Below are positions 1 to 10,530 of a stretch of 64,000 nucleotides of DNA, one piece after another (position 1 is the stretch's first letter; each line of letters opens with the position of its first letter). Below the pieces are notes generated by a model, which did no database searches, was not told where the DNA came from, and was given only the letters and a program-made list of their open reading frames with translations. This stretch comes from Catonia carolina. Its lineage: Eukaryota > Arthropoda > Insecta > Hemiptera > Achilidae. Both the position numbers and the translations under genes were made by a program. Where the stretch lies: assembly GCA_035578175.1 (NCBI GenBank), contig JAQMRL010000006.1, positions 67,171,001 to 67,235,000 on the forward strand, written 5' to 3'.

Positions 1-1165
1 CCTTCTGCTCTATCTCGTAGCAGCAGAAGAAGAAGCGGTTTCGTCTGCAGCTGGACAGTGATCGCAGCTCCTACAGCTGCAAAAACATTAACAATGGACC
101 GGCTTTGAAATATATGGTATCATCAATATGATTTCTTAATGAACAACACAATTAAATAAAAAACCGTTAACAGAAATTCACTTTTATTTCCATGATACAA
201 TATTTCAATAAAACTCTTAAATACAGTTTATTCTTTTATTTTTGCTCTTTGTTTAATGTTTAGAGTAATAACAACACACATCATTATTAAACCGTTTTCA
301 AAAGGACAAATGAATCGAAAACTGAAAGCGTATGTAGCCCCATTAGGTTGCATTTTTGCGTTCTACTGTACGTTTAAATGATGAATAAAAGGTGATAATT
401 TTGTTGTAGTTAACATTATAGTTCAATAGTTCAATGTTCAAGGTATTTTAGAATATTTTTTTACAAAAAAGAAATTCAAACTTTAATAAATAAAACGTAA
501 AATAAAAGTGATTTTATGAATTCCGAAAAATGTCAAGTAGTTTGAATGTAATATGTTAAAAATTTAATTAAGCTTTATGTTTAGATTTTCTTAAACATAT
601 TTCGACTCTTTAATAAGAAGGACAGTTAAACCTCTCATAGCTAGCACCACAACTTTAAGAATAAATTAGTCTTTTTGTGGGGCGGTCGCTTAAGAGGCGT
701 TACAAAAACGTTGGCGGTGGTTTTAATAAATATTGGATGCCTACGTCATGCGTATTGCGGTAAAAGGGCGTGAATTTTGTGGTTACGGAATTGAAATTAA
801 ATTAATTTTTCAAGGTATGTACCAAGTCGCTTTGTGTACTTTTGTAATTTTTAAATTCTTAGAATTGTAGGAGACTAATTATTCCATACATAACCAACCA
901 ATGAATGGCAGTAGGCGAACAACTAACATAAGCAATTGAAGCAGGGCCGTTGAATAAGTGACCTCTTATTAAACGGCTCTGAAATTGGTGCCCATTTACA
1001 GCATTGAAAATTCCCTAAAATTTGTGGTTGTAAATCTTAAGATCACCCGAAAACGAGAACGGCTTTTCACGCGGCGTTCGTTGGACTTAGTGAGAAGTTG
1101 TCGCAGAATATGTGTGGTTGTTAAGATAAGTTTAACTGTATTTATAGTGCTTAGGTCTGTTCGTT
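1..1165. other. AT-rich stretch without a supported gene
   Basis: No convincing coding exon was seen on either strand. The first ~107 bases are clearly more GC-rich than the rest and end in a short phrase (AATGGACCGGC) that is also found near 45440. They may be the tail of a dispersed repeat. The remainder is plain AT-rich DNA downstream of the minus-strand gene that ends at 1166. Confidence 0.4.
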
Positions 1166-1543
1166 TTACGAGTTACACCAATCTATAAATTTGTCAAGCC
1201 ATTTCCAGTCAATGCAGTTTATACCTTTTACCATGTTCCAACCACAATCAGTACACTCATCTGAGTACCTGATAAAACATTTACCAAAAACTTTACATAC
1301 TGAGTCACTTTTGTCAGCTTCTGTTTCTATATCGCATTCACAGCAATCTCTCATGCAACAATTATGGAGTATAGTTACGCAGAGAACTTTACCGACCAAG
1401 AAAAAAGTGAAGAAGCAGAACAATGTTATGGCGAGAGCCAACGGAACAAATATTACTAACCCAATAATTGTACCGATAAATTTGAAACTTTTGTGGATCT
1501 TCACTGGTGGTGCCTTCGAAACTGGCCTTCCATAAACATCTTC
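1166..1543 (-). CDS. Exon 2 of the Cys-rich membrane protein gene
   Basis: The acceptor (TTATTTTTTCAG) ends at 1544. Codons run GAA GAT GTT onward to TAA at 1168-1166. It carries the main hydrophobic segment and roughly a dozen cysteines in the C-terminal half. Confidence 0.55.
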   Translation of the reverse strand, partial: EDVYGRPVSKAPPVKIHKSFKFIGTIIGLVIFVPLALAITLFCFFTFFLVGKVLCVTILHNCCMRDCCECDIETEADKSDSVCKVFGKCFIRYSDECTDCGWNMVKGINCIDWKWLDKFIDWCNS

Positions 1544-1737
1544 CTGAAAAAATAATTCAGTTAACAATTACTTTACAGTAATGTGATTTTCCTGTGTAGC
1601 GAGATGTAAGAAAAGACAATGTGACATTCCTGTACTATTCATGACGGTAATGAAAGACTTACTAGGTATTTTAAACTACTGCAGATAACGTTCAAAAACA
1701 AACAAAAATACACTTTTAAGAAGCACTTATACGACAT
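1166..1737 (-). CDS. Predicted two-exon gene: small membrane/Cys-rich protein, function unknown
   Basis: I do not recognise the family. Exon 1 (1737-1663) runs ATG to a GTAAGT donor and gives 25 codons. Exon 2 (1543-1166) follows a T-rich acceptor ending TTTTTTCAG and runs 125 codons to TAA. The 119-nt intron joins the exons in phase 0, giving about 150 residues. Exon 1 is strongly hydrophobic (YFCLFLNVICS), which could be a signal peptide or membrane anchor. Exon 2 starts EDVYGRPVSKAPPVK, then has a long hydrophobic span (FIGTIIGLVIFVPLALAI and onward, about 35 residues). It ends in a Cys-rich tail with CC, CCEC, CxxC and Trp-rich KWLDKFIDWCNS. A longer ORF reading into the intron begins with a non-ATG codon, so I favour the spliced start. 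The clean splice signals and frame support a real gene; the lack of a recognised homologue limits confidence. Confidence 0.5.
1663..1737 (-). CDS. Exon 1 of the Cys-rich membrane protein gene
   Basis: It starts with ATG (1737-1735) and ends at a consensus donor GTAAGT (1662 downward). The 25 codons encode a hydrophobic leader (FLKVYFCLFLNVICSSL) typical of a signal peptide or first membrane segment. Confidence 0.45.
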
Positions 1738-1979
1738 TGACTTGGCAGTATAGATAACCAACGAAGTAAATGTTTAATAATCAGTAAACAATTTAAAATG
1801 AAAAACATAACCTAACATTAATCATGAGTGATTAACACAGAATGAAAATCTATCTGTAAAATTTAAACAATAGGGTAAATCAGTTTAAACTAGGTAGGCT
1901 CTGTAGAGAAAACTACTAACAGTACATGTTGCAAGTTTTTTTTATTTCCTGTTATACCGGGTTTCTACAAAAGCAGAGG

Positions 1980-2260
1980 CTCCCAATAATTTCACTAAAA
2001 AATGAAGTAAATGAGGCTATTGTTTCACGTTTAACTTCGTATCATGTATCGTTTTTAAATATTTTGTTTGCACACACAGACACACTCACTCCAATCACTA
2101 AGAACATGTTTCCTGAGTTCAGGATTATCTGAAACGTGTAGGCTGATCCGGCAAAAACTCGAATTTGAACAAATTTACACAAAAAAAAACTTTCCTTCCG
2201 TATACATTCATAAATGGCGAGATAAAATTAAAAATATAGGCTAAATATTACATAACAATA
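1980..2260. repeat. Dispersed repeat, copy 1 (partner near 20.75-20.95 kb)
   Basis: It shares an ordered set of short blocks with 20740-20940: a CA-rich run, ACATGTTT, GGTTCAGG/GTTCAGG, then GGTGAAAAC/GGCAAAAAC, and ACTTTCCTTCC before an A-rich tract. The copies are old and diverged. No ends or target duplication were found. Just right of it, about 21 bases (GAATGATGACTGTGGTATACG) are repeated twice in tandem at about 2309-2350. Confidence 0.4.
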
Positions 2261-2779
2261 AAATAAAAATTATGAGAATACAAAATGAAAACAGAGATAT
2301 GTATTGTGAATGATGACTGTGGTATACGGAATGATGACTGTGGTATACGGCGTACCGACAGATAAAGGTAGGCTCTATTGCGTAATAATTAAGTGCTACA
2401 AAAGAACCAAAAAAGCTGACTTAGAATAGCGCATCTTAACAGCTTGGCGTCCTTTCAGCAGGAAAAGTAAAATTCTGAAGAACTAGAAATCGTTGTATGA
2501 CTAATACGTTTCTGGTTACGACTTTCGTCGAATCCGTAACTTGGGTACTAAGAGAGTGACACCCTCCACGGATCACAGCGCTCTCGCCCGTATGAATTAG
2601 GTCTCTGAACGGCGTTGGTTGCTAGGTAATGTCTGGCTGTGATCCAATCCGGTTGTCATGACAACATGTTCCAAAATTACGATCTTCGAGGTTTGGGCGC
2701 TTTATACGTTATAAAATTAGTGTTGCAGGCTATGTTCGTTTTGGGCGTCTTTTAACATCCCGAAACGATGAAAACTTGA

Positions 2780-3272
2780 AAAAAATACGCAGCTTATCAG
2801 CGAAGATCATTGTTTTATGATCGACGAAATTTCTGAAGAGACTGGCGTCAGTTGGAGCTTGTGTTGGCGGATCTTTACTGAGGATTTGCAATTCAGACAG
2901 TTACCACTAAATTTGTTCCTCGCCTTCTCAAACAGGATGAACAAAACATTTAAATAATATTTGGGTGAGGTCTTGAAAAACGAGACTGAAAGTATTCCAA
3001 ATTTTTTAACCAAAGCCATTACAGATTATGGGATTTGGTGTTATAGGTATGATCCAGAAACCAAGCAACCGTCTAGCCAGTGGAAGATTGGCTTGATTCC
3101 TAATGACGTCAACATAAGAGAAACACAACACTATGATCAAACGTTAAACTACAACTGACGCCTTCTGGGCAGTTTTTTTTGAAGGTCTCTACTAACCCAT
3201 GCAGCGACAGAACGCTTTACTACGTTTTTTTATAACAGCGCGTTATAAGTCCGGTTATTTTTGAGTCCCTCG
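2780..3272 (+). pseudogene. Decayed mariner transposase relic (Mos1/SETMAR-like)
   Basis: The plus strand reads IDEISEETGVSW, then a degraded stretch, then ENETESIPNFL, ITDYGIW and YRYDPETKQPSSQWK. This is the order seen in mariner transposases (HTH part EISEETGIS, then TGDETW, YDPETKxxSSQW). The catalytic DETW motif has become DYGIW and there are several stops, so it is dead. At its right end, CCGGTTATTTTTGAGTCCCTCG followed by TA (to 3274) resembles the terminal repeat of the mariner at 61189-62112, so I assign it to that family. No left terminal repeat was found. Confidence 0.6.
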
Positions 3273-3274
3273 TA

Positions 3275-4149
3275 TATGTCCTATCAATGGTGGGCTTCAT
3301 TTTACATTTTATAATTTGGTCAAATATCTCTATTTTTTAAATTATTTAAAGTTTTAACTTGCGAAGAAGATTTTAACTTTTTTAACAAAAACAAGTTTAA
3401 TTTTCACGGTGATTCCGTTTGATTAAATTGGTTAAATTACTACTAACTATTATTGTTGTAAATAATCCACATCTGCTGTAATCCACCTTCCTAACGCTAT
3501 AATTTTTGAACTTGTTAAATGTTGTATTAGATCTACTAAAAGTAAATGTCATTGAGTGTGAGGGACCTTATCGATGCTATTACTTTAAAACTCAGTAGTT
3601 TACACTCAGTGGGTTGATGTTTACACAAAGAACCTCTCTCTCATTAGTAATCCCCTCAGTTAAGTGCTGAAGTCCTTCTACTGATGTTGCAGTTAATTAA
3701 GTGAAATTATTTTGTGAAGGTCGTTTATGCAATTTCAATTGCTTAGTGTAAAGATGAGGCTTCATAATTTTGTACCTAGCATGGAGACATTGAAAAACTA
3801 ATTGACTTTCCATTTATATTCGTAAAATTTCCTCCACGTTATCTTCTAACCACCTTATTTTTTAACTTACAATATTATTTATGATTAAATGGTTTACTAA
3901 CCAAATTATTAATAAGTACATGAATCCATTTACAAATCGAACTTTAATGCTAAGTTTAAACACATATGAATCAAGTACAAAAGGTTCCTTCATACCGTGA
4001 AGATGATCAACGTAACAATGACCACAAACAGGATTTCGCTAAACTTCTTTGTTTCCATCGACATCATTCAAAAAAGAACTTGGAAATTTAATCCTGTACA
4101 GATAAACCATTGATTAATATAATTTTAGTGTGAAACTAACATTTACGAC
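3275..4149. other. AT-rich stretch, nothing recognised
   Basis: No ORF, splice-bounded exon, terminal repeat or tRNA-like box was seen. Confidence 0.4.
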
Positions 4150-4555
4150 TCTCTTGTTTGGTCATCAGCTGAAAGGCTGGTTTGAACTTCTAGAGGCTTT
4201 AGTTAGTAAAAATGCAGGGCAAGGTGATTTACTTGCTTTCCTCACAGAGCTGAAAGGTATACTTTTAAGCATGGTAGGCTAGTTGAAAAGCACCCACTTT
4301 TCTCGCTATAAAAGACACTTATACTTTACTCACTTCAGGGTCTGGCTGTATAATTGAATCCAATACTTTCTAAGGAGGTAACGTTGATTAAAAATTTTTT
4401 CACATCTTCCTCTTCTGTTCGTAAATACTGCAGTCATATAATTTACTGACCGTGTGATAAGAAACGTAAATATTTTTTGTAGACGTGGAAAGTACATAGC
4501 ATATCAAGTGTAAATAATTTAACAATCTACCTCCCTGTTTTGGGCAATTGTTTAT
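4150..4555 (+). repeat. Family H repeat, old diverged copy
   Basis: It begins GTTTGGTCATCAGCTGAAAGGCTGG and follows the family H consensus through the CTTCCTCA, GGGTCTGGCTGTATAAT, CTCTTCTGTTC and GTGTAAATAATTT landmarks to CCCTGTTTTGGGCA. It is the most diverged of six copies in the window. The 5' hairpin is kept through a G-U wobble (CAGCT-GAAA-GGCTG). No target duplication could be recognised. Confidence 0.65.
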
Positions 4556-6725
4556 TATAAAACACTTTGGTAAAATTGTAGTGAATCAATTACCATTCTG
4601 AATTGAATTAAATTTTTATTTTAAATTAAACGAAGGTTTTGCAATAGAGCAATATGGAACTCCTGTTTCTACACTGTAAAAATCTGAATATTTAGCTATG
4701 TGCTTCGCCTAAATGTTTTCCAAATATATTTTTAAATAAATAATGTGAGTTTGGTAGTAGCACTTATCAAAAATCTGTACATACTCATTCAAATTATGCA
4801 TAAAAATATAGGCCATTACTTATTGCCCACTATGGCCAAATTATGTTAAAACACTTAAAGTAGGCAATTGGTTAGGCCTATACATTGTAGTATATAATTA
4901 TATGTATATTTTTATTTTGGATTGCTCTGTCATATAACTGCACTATCAATGTGATTGGCAAATATTTAATCAAGAATTAAAAAACTCATTTCTGAAAATG
5001 AGCACTTAAATCTATAAGGAATAATTTGTAATCAATTAGTTATATTGTAATATTTGGCTGTTATGGTTACGATTCGACATAATCAAATTTATCATAAGTC
5101 TTTTGTAACATTCTATGCAAAAGTAGTCTTACGCTTTTCTTATATCTACTTAGAAAAGTTGATAGATTCAAGTAATTAGGGAACTTAGGACTAGCAAAAA
5201 GGAATCGAGCCACAACTAACGTGGAAAGATGACTGGTGCACTCCGAGGAACTCACTACTTATAAAAGAAGAAAGCACTCTTATGACAAGCGACGATTAGA
5301 CATTATAATCGTGTGATAAATCTTACATGTCTGTACGCTACTGAGTGTCTTTGTATGACCTTGAATCGCTGGTTTAAGAGAAGCAAAGACATTTCAGAGA
5401 AAGAACCTGTGCAAGATAGTGTCTCCTATGATAGTATACAAACAATATAGGTTACAAGGTCGAGAACAACTGTACAACGAAAACGAACGATTAATGGAAA
5501 CGATTACAAAAAGTAGAGAAAAAGTTTACGGGCACCTACGGTTTCAGATGTATGGTTTAAATAGGTGAGATAGGATAATAAGAAGACCGGAATAAACCAA
5601 GGAGACAAAATGTGTCGGAGAACTTTGCTGAAGAGGAAAACAGAACAACTGTTGGACAGGAAAAAAAGAAAAGTGTACAGTGAACTAAAGCTTAGAATGA
5701 GGGCTAAAAAAGAGGTTCCAGAAACGTCAAGTCAACTCACGTTGTGTAAAAAGGACCATGTTCGAAACATTGTAATGTATGTTATATAACATAATAATCG
5801 TTCGACCCATTTATTTACTTGCTAGTACTTTTGATTGTAGTGAAGTAATGTGCTGGCGAGAGAAGAATAGGATTTTGGGAACATCGTAATTGAAGAATCT
5901 ATGAAATAAGTGTCAAAAGTTATTCTGTGAATTGTTACACCTGCTATAGAAAAAAGCACCCAAAGAAAAACGAAAATTTAGTAAAACATTTTAAATATTT
6001 AAAAAAATCTGGTTTAATGACAATTTACCCTTAATCATAAAAACACTTAAAAGTTAATAGTGTTTTCTTAAACAAAAGACAGTCATTTCTTAAAACTAAC
6101 AAGCAGTATATAATAAAAAAATTTAAAACACTTACTGATCCAGAAGAGACTGATTGTCAAAGGGATATCTGTTTTGAGAAGAGCTCTTCTTCTTCCTACT
6201 GAACTGTCTTACTAAAGAACATGAGCGAATTTATATAGACCGCTTGAATCAACATCATAAGCATGATAGAGTAGCTTTATCCCCTCTCCATATATCAAGC
6301 GTAGCTGAACGCTACGATCTATTATATCCATCTAATTTTACACGAGGTATGTTTGCGAGTTGATATTGCTCAGAATTCGTACTGGCTTAATTTTTTTAAA
6401 TTTTATTTCAACTGATTTATAGTTGTATCCCTACGTTTACTTCTTTCTTTTAGTTAATTGTATCAAAAATTAAGGGAAGGCCGGGCGAAGTGAATAGCCC
6501 TGTAATGGGAATTTTGCCATAATCACCAGTTTTTGAATTTGCCATCATAACAGTAGGTAGTTAAACGGGATTGTAGTCACCGTGTAGTGTAGTGAACAGG
6601 AATTTACTTTACCAGAACTATCTAAAGTTTTATTAGTTCATTGTGTTTTGATCAAGTCGGTTGGCCAGACAAATATTAAACCCTGCAAGGGAATTGGGAA
6701 CAAAACGTTTAGGAAAATGTCATAC
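4556..6725. other. AT-rich stretch without a supported gene
   Basis: Only short ORFs occur and none shows a recognisable domain or splice signals. No structured repeat was identified up to the LTR element that starts at 6726. Confidence 0.4.
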
Positions 6726-7190
6726 TGTTGTGAAATAATTGAATCATATGTCAATATCAGTGAATAAATTTTTGCTTTATTTAATTTATAAAATCTTTCA
6801 CAACCTAGATCATTGTTACATAAGTCTTTTCATGTTTCTTGTTAAATTTCTTAGTTTTTAAAGAATAAAAATTATTTTGTAACTTTTAAGCCGTCATCCT
6901 TTCAACTATTGACTTAGTGTATCTTGTGTAATCGTTTTTTTAAATATGTACATATATTTATATTTAAGAATGGATGTGTGGCCCTTCCATCTTGGTAGAC
7001 GTTCAGTACCACACTCGCATTAATTCCTTTACAAAATCTTACTTCTTATTTCCCAGTTTCCTAGCAACGAAACTTTGTTTAGATAAATTAAATAATTTTA
7101 CATTTATTTTAAACCAGCTGAGTTTGTTTATACTCTCCACTAGAGCAAACATAAACAGATCTATCTGTAACTCATTTTCGAATCGTTACA
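6726..7190 (-). repeat. 3' LTR
   Basis: It is 465 bp and nearly identical to 8891-9355. In plus orientation it starts TGTTGTGAAAT and ends CGAATCGTTACA. Short ORFs shared by both LTRs (around 6974 and 9139) are chance readings. Confidence 0.88.
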
Positions 7191-7206
7191 AATACCCCCC
7201 ATTTAA
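7191..7206 (-). promoter_or_regulatory. Polypurine tract of the LTR element
   Basis: On the minus strand AAATGGGGGGTATT lies immediately before the 3' LTR start TGTAACG. This is the expected place for plus-strand priming. Confidence 0.6.
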
Positions 7207-7462
7207 ATTTTGAAACCAAAGAAAAATTTAGCCCTTAAAATTATATTTTAAATTTTGAATTTGTTTGATAAATTTAAATGTAATAATTGTGGCCAAAATG
7301 TTTCAAATTCACGCTGCTAAGTAACCTTGCAATACATATTGTTCAAATAAACTATAAACTATAAACATAAACTATAAACTATAAACAGAATGTAATTGAA
7401 CATAACCCTATCAAACATTAGAGTGTATAAACATTACTAATAAACGTTATGTTTAATGCTTC

Positions 7463-8164
7463 TCAACTAATAAAACCATTAACAATAAACATAACCAACA
7501 TATAGACATAATTTTTACATTTATTATGATTAGTGTATCTAGCATCGATATTTATCACAGGCACATTACCTTTAACAAAACTCATTAGCAATTCACTAAG
7601 TCTACCAAGGTTGTTAATTCCTTTGGTTTGGAAATTCCTAATAATATTAACTTTATTAATTACATTGTTTCTAACAACATTCTTCAAAAATGTTTTAGAC
7701 TTAAATTCATTACACTGTCCGCTATTATTATTATTATTATTATTATTATATGCTATCCTATCTTTTGCTTTTATTTCATATTCATTTATAACTTTCTCAA
7801 TTATTTCACTACCATTATTGTCCACATCTATACTGTTGTCAATTGAAATTTGTTTTACTTCCATCTGGGTACAATTATTATTATTTACAACACTTTTTAT
7901 TGTATTATCAAAACTTATTTCATTTTCTTTTACAGTATTAGTAGTTTTACCTATATTTTCAGTACTATGTTTACTCATATCATTATCCTTTTCAAAATAA
8001 TTAGCATTTCTTTTCTCTTTACTTTTACTTCTATCCTCTAAATCTTTCCTAATTTCTGCCCTAAGTTTATCAATTATTTTAAAATTATCTTGTTTCATCT
8101 CCTCCCTAAGCTCCTTAATATCTCTTTCTTGTTTATCTAATCTTTTATTTAAATCATTACTCAA
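7463..8164 (-). CDS. Coiled-coil C-terminal part of gag-like protein, out of frame with the SAP part
   Basis: A 233-residue frame rich in charged heptads (DKQERDIKELREEMK), then low-complexity Asn-rich sequence including a run of Asn coded by a (ATT)n microsatellite on the plus strand. The open frame continues upstream of its first Met as RIDSL, while the SAP ORF ends a few codons earlier in another frame with LDKQREDKL. A one-base indel or a programmed frameshift therefore separates the halves of what was probably one gag. No zinc knuckle or protease motif was seen. Confidence 0.55.
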   Translation of the reverse strand: MSNDLNKRLDKQERDIKELREEMKQDNFKIIDKLRAEIRKDLEDRSKSKEKRNANYFEKDNDMSKHSTENIGKTTNTVKENEISFDNTIKSVVNNNNCTQMEVKQISIDNSIDVDNNGSEIIEKVINEYEIKAKDRIAYNNNNNNNNSGQCNEFKSKTFLKNVVRNNVINKVNIIRNFQTKGINNLGRLSELLMSFVKGNVPVINIDARYTNHNKCKNYVYMLVMFIVNGFIS

Positions 8165-8174
8165 ACTATCTATT

Positions 8175-8765
8175 CTACAACTTGTCCTCTCTTTGTTTAT
8201 CTAACTTTCTATTCTGTTGTGCTATCAAATTTCTCATTTCTGCCTGTTCTTTGCCCTGTTCATCTATTTTATGCCCTAACTCATTTTTTTGTTCATCCAT
8301 TTTACTCATAAGTTGCTGAAGCATATTTGTAATCATAATGTTCTGACTATTATTACTATCATTATTATTATTACTCATACCCGCTGCATCACATGATGTC
8401 TGCATCAAACCTGCTACCTGGTTAACATGAACTAGTCCTGAGAATTCTGTCTCGTCCGGCTCCTTTTCCCTTGATTCGTCGTCCTCGTTTGCTCGACCTT
8501 CGTCCTCATCCTCCGATGACTCAACTTCTTCACCCTGTTCATCTTTCCTTTTCTCTTTACATGGAGCTAGATTCCTTTCCGCTACTGGAGAAACAATCTT
8601 GAATAGATATGAGTCTGGATCATGGCCTTCATCAACTAAAATCTTATGTAGTCGTTCCATAAGTATTGCTTTTACACCTTTTTCTTGTATATTTCGTTTG
8701 CTAAGTTCCAGTTTTAAGTCTGCGACACGCAGATCTACCAATTTCTTATAGTCAGCGTCCGACAT
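8175..8765 (-). CDS. SAP-domain gag-like protein of the LTR element
   Basis: Starts ATG (MSDADYKKL), 196 residues. Residues ~8-45 form a SAP motif (LRVADLKLELSKRN, then GVKAILMERLHKIL), a DNA-binding helix-extended-helix fold used in some insect retrotransposon gags. An acidic segment follows (SSEDEDEGRANEDDES), then a predicted coiled coil from about residue 140 (LQQLMSKMDEQKNELGHKID). It lies directly behind the 5' LTR and primer-binding-like site, as expected for gag. It is the first ORF of the element; the second frame starts about ten bases after its stop. Confidence 0.65.
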   Translation of the reverse strand: MSDADYKKLVDLRVADLKLELSKRNIQEKGVKAILMERLHKILVDEGHDPDSYLFKIVSPVAERNLAPCKEKRKDEQGEEVESSEDEDEGRANEDDESREKEPDETEFSGLVHVNQVAGLMQTSCDAAGMSNNNNDSNNSQNIMITNMLQQLMSKMDEQKNELGHKIDEQGKEQAEMRNLIAQQNRKLDKQREDKL

Positions 8766-8872
8766 GTCTTTTCTTTTGAAATTGTAAATGTGTTACATGT
8801 ATTTCTTATATATTCCGTTTTCATTTATTTTTTATGAATTCTTCTATAAATTGTTGCTTAGATCCTTCCCCA

Positions 8873-8888
8873 CAATCGGGTTGCCAAA
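8873..8888 (-). promoter_or_regulatory. Primer-binding-like site of the LTR element
   Basis: On the minus strand TTTGGCAACCCGATTG begins about two bases after the 5' LTR ends (CACAACA). A TGG start is expected from base-pairing with a tRNA 3' CCA. I cannot name the tRNA. Confidence 0.5.
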
Positions 8889-8890
8889 TT

Positions 8891-9355
8891 TGTTGTGAAA
8901 TAATTAAATCATATGTCAATATCAGTGAATAAATTTTTGCTTTATTTAATTTATAAAATCTTTCACAACCTAGATCATTGTTACATAAGTCTTTTCATGT
9001 TTCTTGTTAAATTTCTTAGTTTTTAAAGAATAAAAATTATTTTGTAACTTTTAAGCCGTCATCCTTTCAACTATTGACTTAGTGTATCTTGTGTAATCTT
9101 TTTTTTAAATATGTACATATATTTATATTTAAGAATGGATGTGTGGCCCTTCCATCTTGGTAGACGTTCAGTACCACACTCTCATTAATTCCTTTACAAA
9201 ATCTTACTTCTTATTTCCCAGTTTCCTAGCAACGAAACTTTGTTTAGATAAATTAAATAATTTTACATTTATTTTAAACCAGCTGAGTTTGTTTATACTC
9301 TCCACTAGAGCAAACATAAACAGATCTATCTGTGACTCATTTTCGAATCGTTACA
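8891..9355 (-). repeat. 5' LTR
   Basis: 465 bp, the partner of 6726-7190. Only scattered substitutions separate the two copies. Confidence 0.88.
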
Positions 9356-9649
9356 ATACTATACTGTGCAAGTTAACCGGGGCATACAATTTTTTTCTCT
9401 ACAGTACTTACGTAATTTGGTAAACATCTTCCAAAACATATATTTTTGGGTTTATTCACGTAAAACGGCCTTGGCAGCTTTGTTCCTTTTCAAGGTAACG
9501 AGTGATTCAATGAAGGAAAATTTTGAACATTTAATATAGTATTTATGAAAATTGTAAAAAATTTATCTTTTACATTAAGTAGTATAAATTCTGTCATTAA
9601 AGAATATATACATTACAATTTATTACTTGAAAAATACATTTTGTAGGTG

Positions 9650-10057
9650 GGCTCCAATTCATTTTGTAGGTAGGCTCCAATTTTACAGAAACACTCCCGC
9701 AGTCTCTTCATTACATTTTCCATGATTTGACTTAACATCTCATTTAGAGAGATTTAACAATTTGCTTCTCAGTTTATGGCTTTCAGTTTTTCTGTGGTAA
9801 CCGGTCGACCAAGATACACTTTGCATTAGAACTGACTTCACAAAAAATAATCACAAGCTGACATATTAAGGAGATCTGGGAGGCCATTGTATGTCACAAC
9901 TTGTCAATTCTACACGTTCGGCAAATAATTGGCGTACATCTCTTATTGATATTCGTACAGTGTGTGACGTTGATCCATCTTGTTGAAACCAGTGGATGCC
10001 AAAAATTTGTAAAAATTTCAGTAGGTTTTGTGCAACAAAAGTGTCAAGCATTTTCAT
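9650..10057 (-). pseudogene. Rosa-type (DD41D) transposase C-terminal fragment
   Basis: The minus strand reads HWFQQDGSTSHTVRISIRDV and then DIQWPPRSP. This is the second-Asp block and the WPPRSPDL block of rosa-family Tc1/mariner transposases. A frameshift follows, after which ACDYFLW (third-Asp block) and GRPVTTEKLKAI can still be read. The N-terminal half and the first catalytic Asp are not in place, so it is a dead fragment. A second rosa relic lies at 33590-34448. Confidence 0.6.
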
Positions 10058-10149
10058 GGAACACCATCGTAGCGCACTAAATTAAAATGACGGTGGAGTT
10101 CTCTACGCCCGCCTTCACACTATCGTTATTCTTGTAAAAGGTTTAATCG

Positions 10150-10530
10150 CAAAAGCAATTTGCACATCAATCAAAATATCCACGATAACTTAATGGTAAG
10201 ATGTCGTGGACAGGTTGGCGTAAGTCATATATTGCTCACAATGTTCAGGGCTACCAACACAAATTTCCAAACCTCCTGTTTTTTTTAAGTATGGTGAATA
10301 CAAACAGAAGAATAGAACTGATACAATATAACTTTTTTCGATTCATGAATTTTTTTGGGATTTCAACATGAATTGTCTCCTTCTCCTTATTCAAAATTGG
10401 TGAAGACTTTCATGCTGGAAAATCAAATTATATGGCTGATTGGGCTGTAAATTCACCAGACTTAAATCGAAATTAAAACTTGTGGAATGTTTATAAGAGA
10501 CATTTAGGTCAGGTAGAATTGGTAACTAAG
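10150..10530 (+). pseudogene. Tc1-like transposase C-terminal relic
   Basis: The plus strand reads MADWAVNSPDLNRN, a stop, then NLWNVYKRHLGQ. This matches the Tc1 block WPxxSPDLNPIENLWxxLKRxL, with the conserved IE lost to a stop. The same reading with the same stop recurs at 13667-13740, so this relic was already broken when the surrounding block was duplicated. Confidence 0.55.

Larger units (their letters stand above)
6726..9355 (-). mobile_element. Compact LTR retrotransposon with gag-like region only (non-autonomous)
   Basis: Two near-identical 465-bp direct repeats (6726-7190 and 8891-9355) flank 1.7 kb. Read on the minus strand each LTR begins TGTAACG and ends CACAACA, the usual TG...CA. 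A 4-bp target duplication ATAC lies at 6722-6725 and 9356-9359. Next to the 5' LTR is a TTTGGCAACCCG primer-binding-like site; next to the 3' LTR is a G-run polypurine tract (AAATGGGGGG). The interior encodes a SAP-domain, coiled-coil gag-like protein in two frames. No protease, RT, RNase H or integrase is present, so any movement would need proteins from another element. The 4-bp duplication fits Gypsy better than BEL. LTR similarity suggests fairly recent insertion. Confidence 0.85.

Noticed and set aside
1191..1535. Plus-strand ORF opposite the Cys-rich gene
   Set aside because: The minus strand has the better case: splice signals, a leader exon and membrane/Cys pattern. The plus reading is its shadow.
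6974..7213. ORF repeated at 9139-9423
   Set aside because: It lies in the two LTRs and is read antisense to the element; duplication comes from the LTRs, not from a gene.
7533..8041. Plus-strand ORFs rich in Ile, Leu and Ser
   Set aside because: They are the antisense shadow of the Asn-rich gag-like frame.
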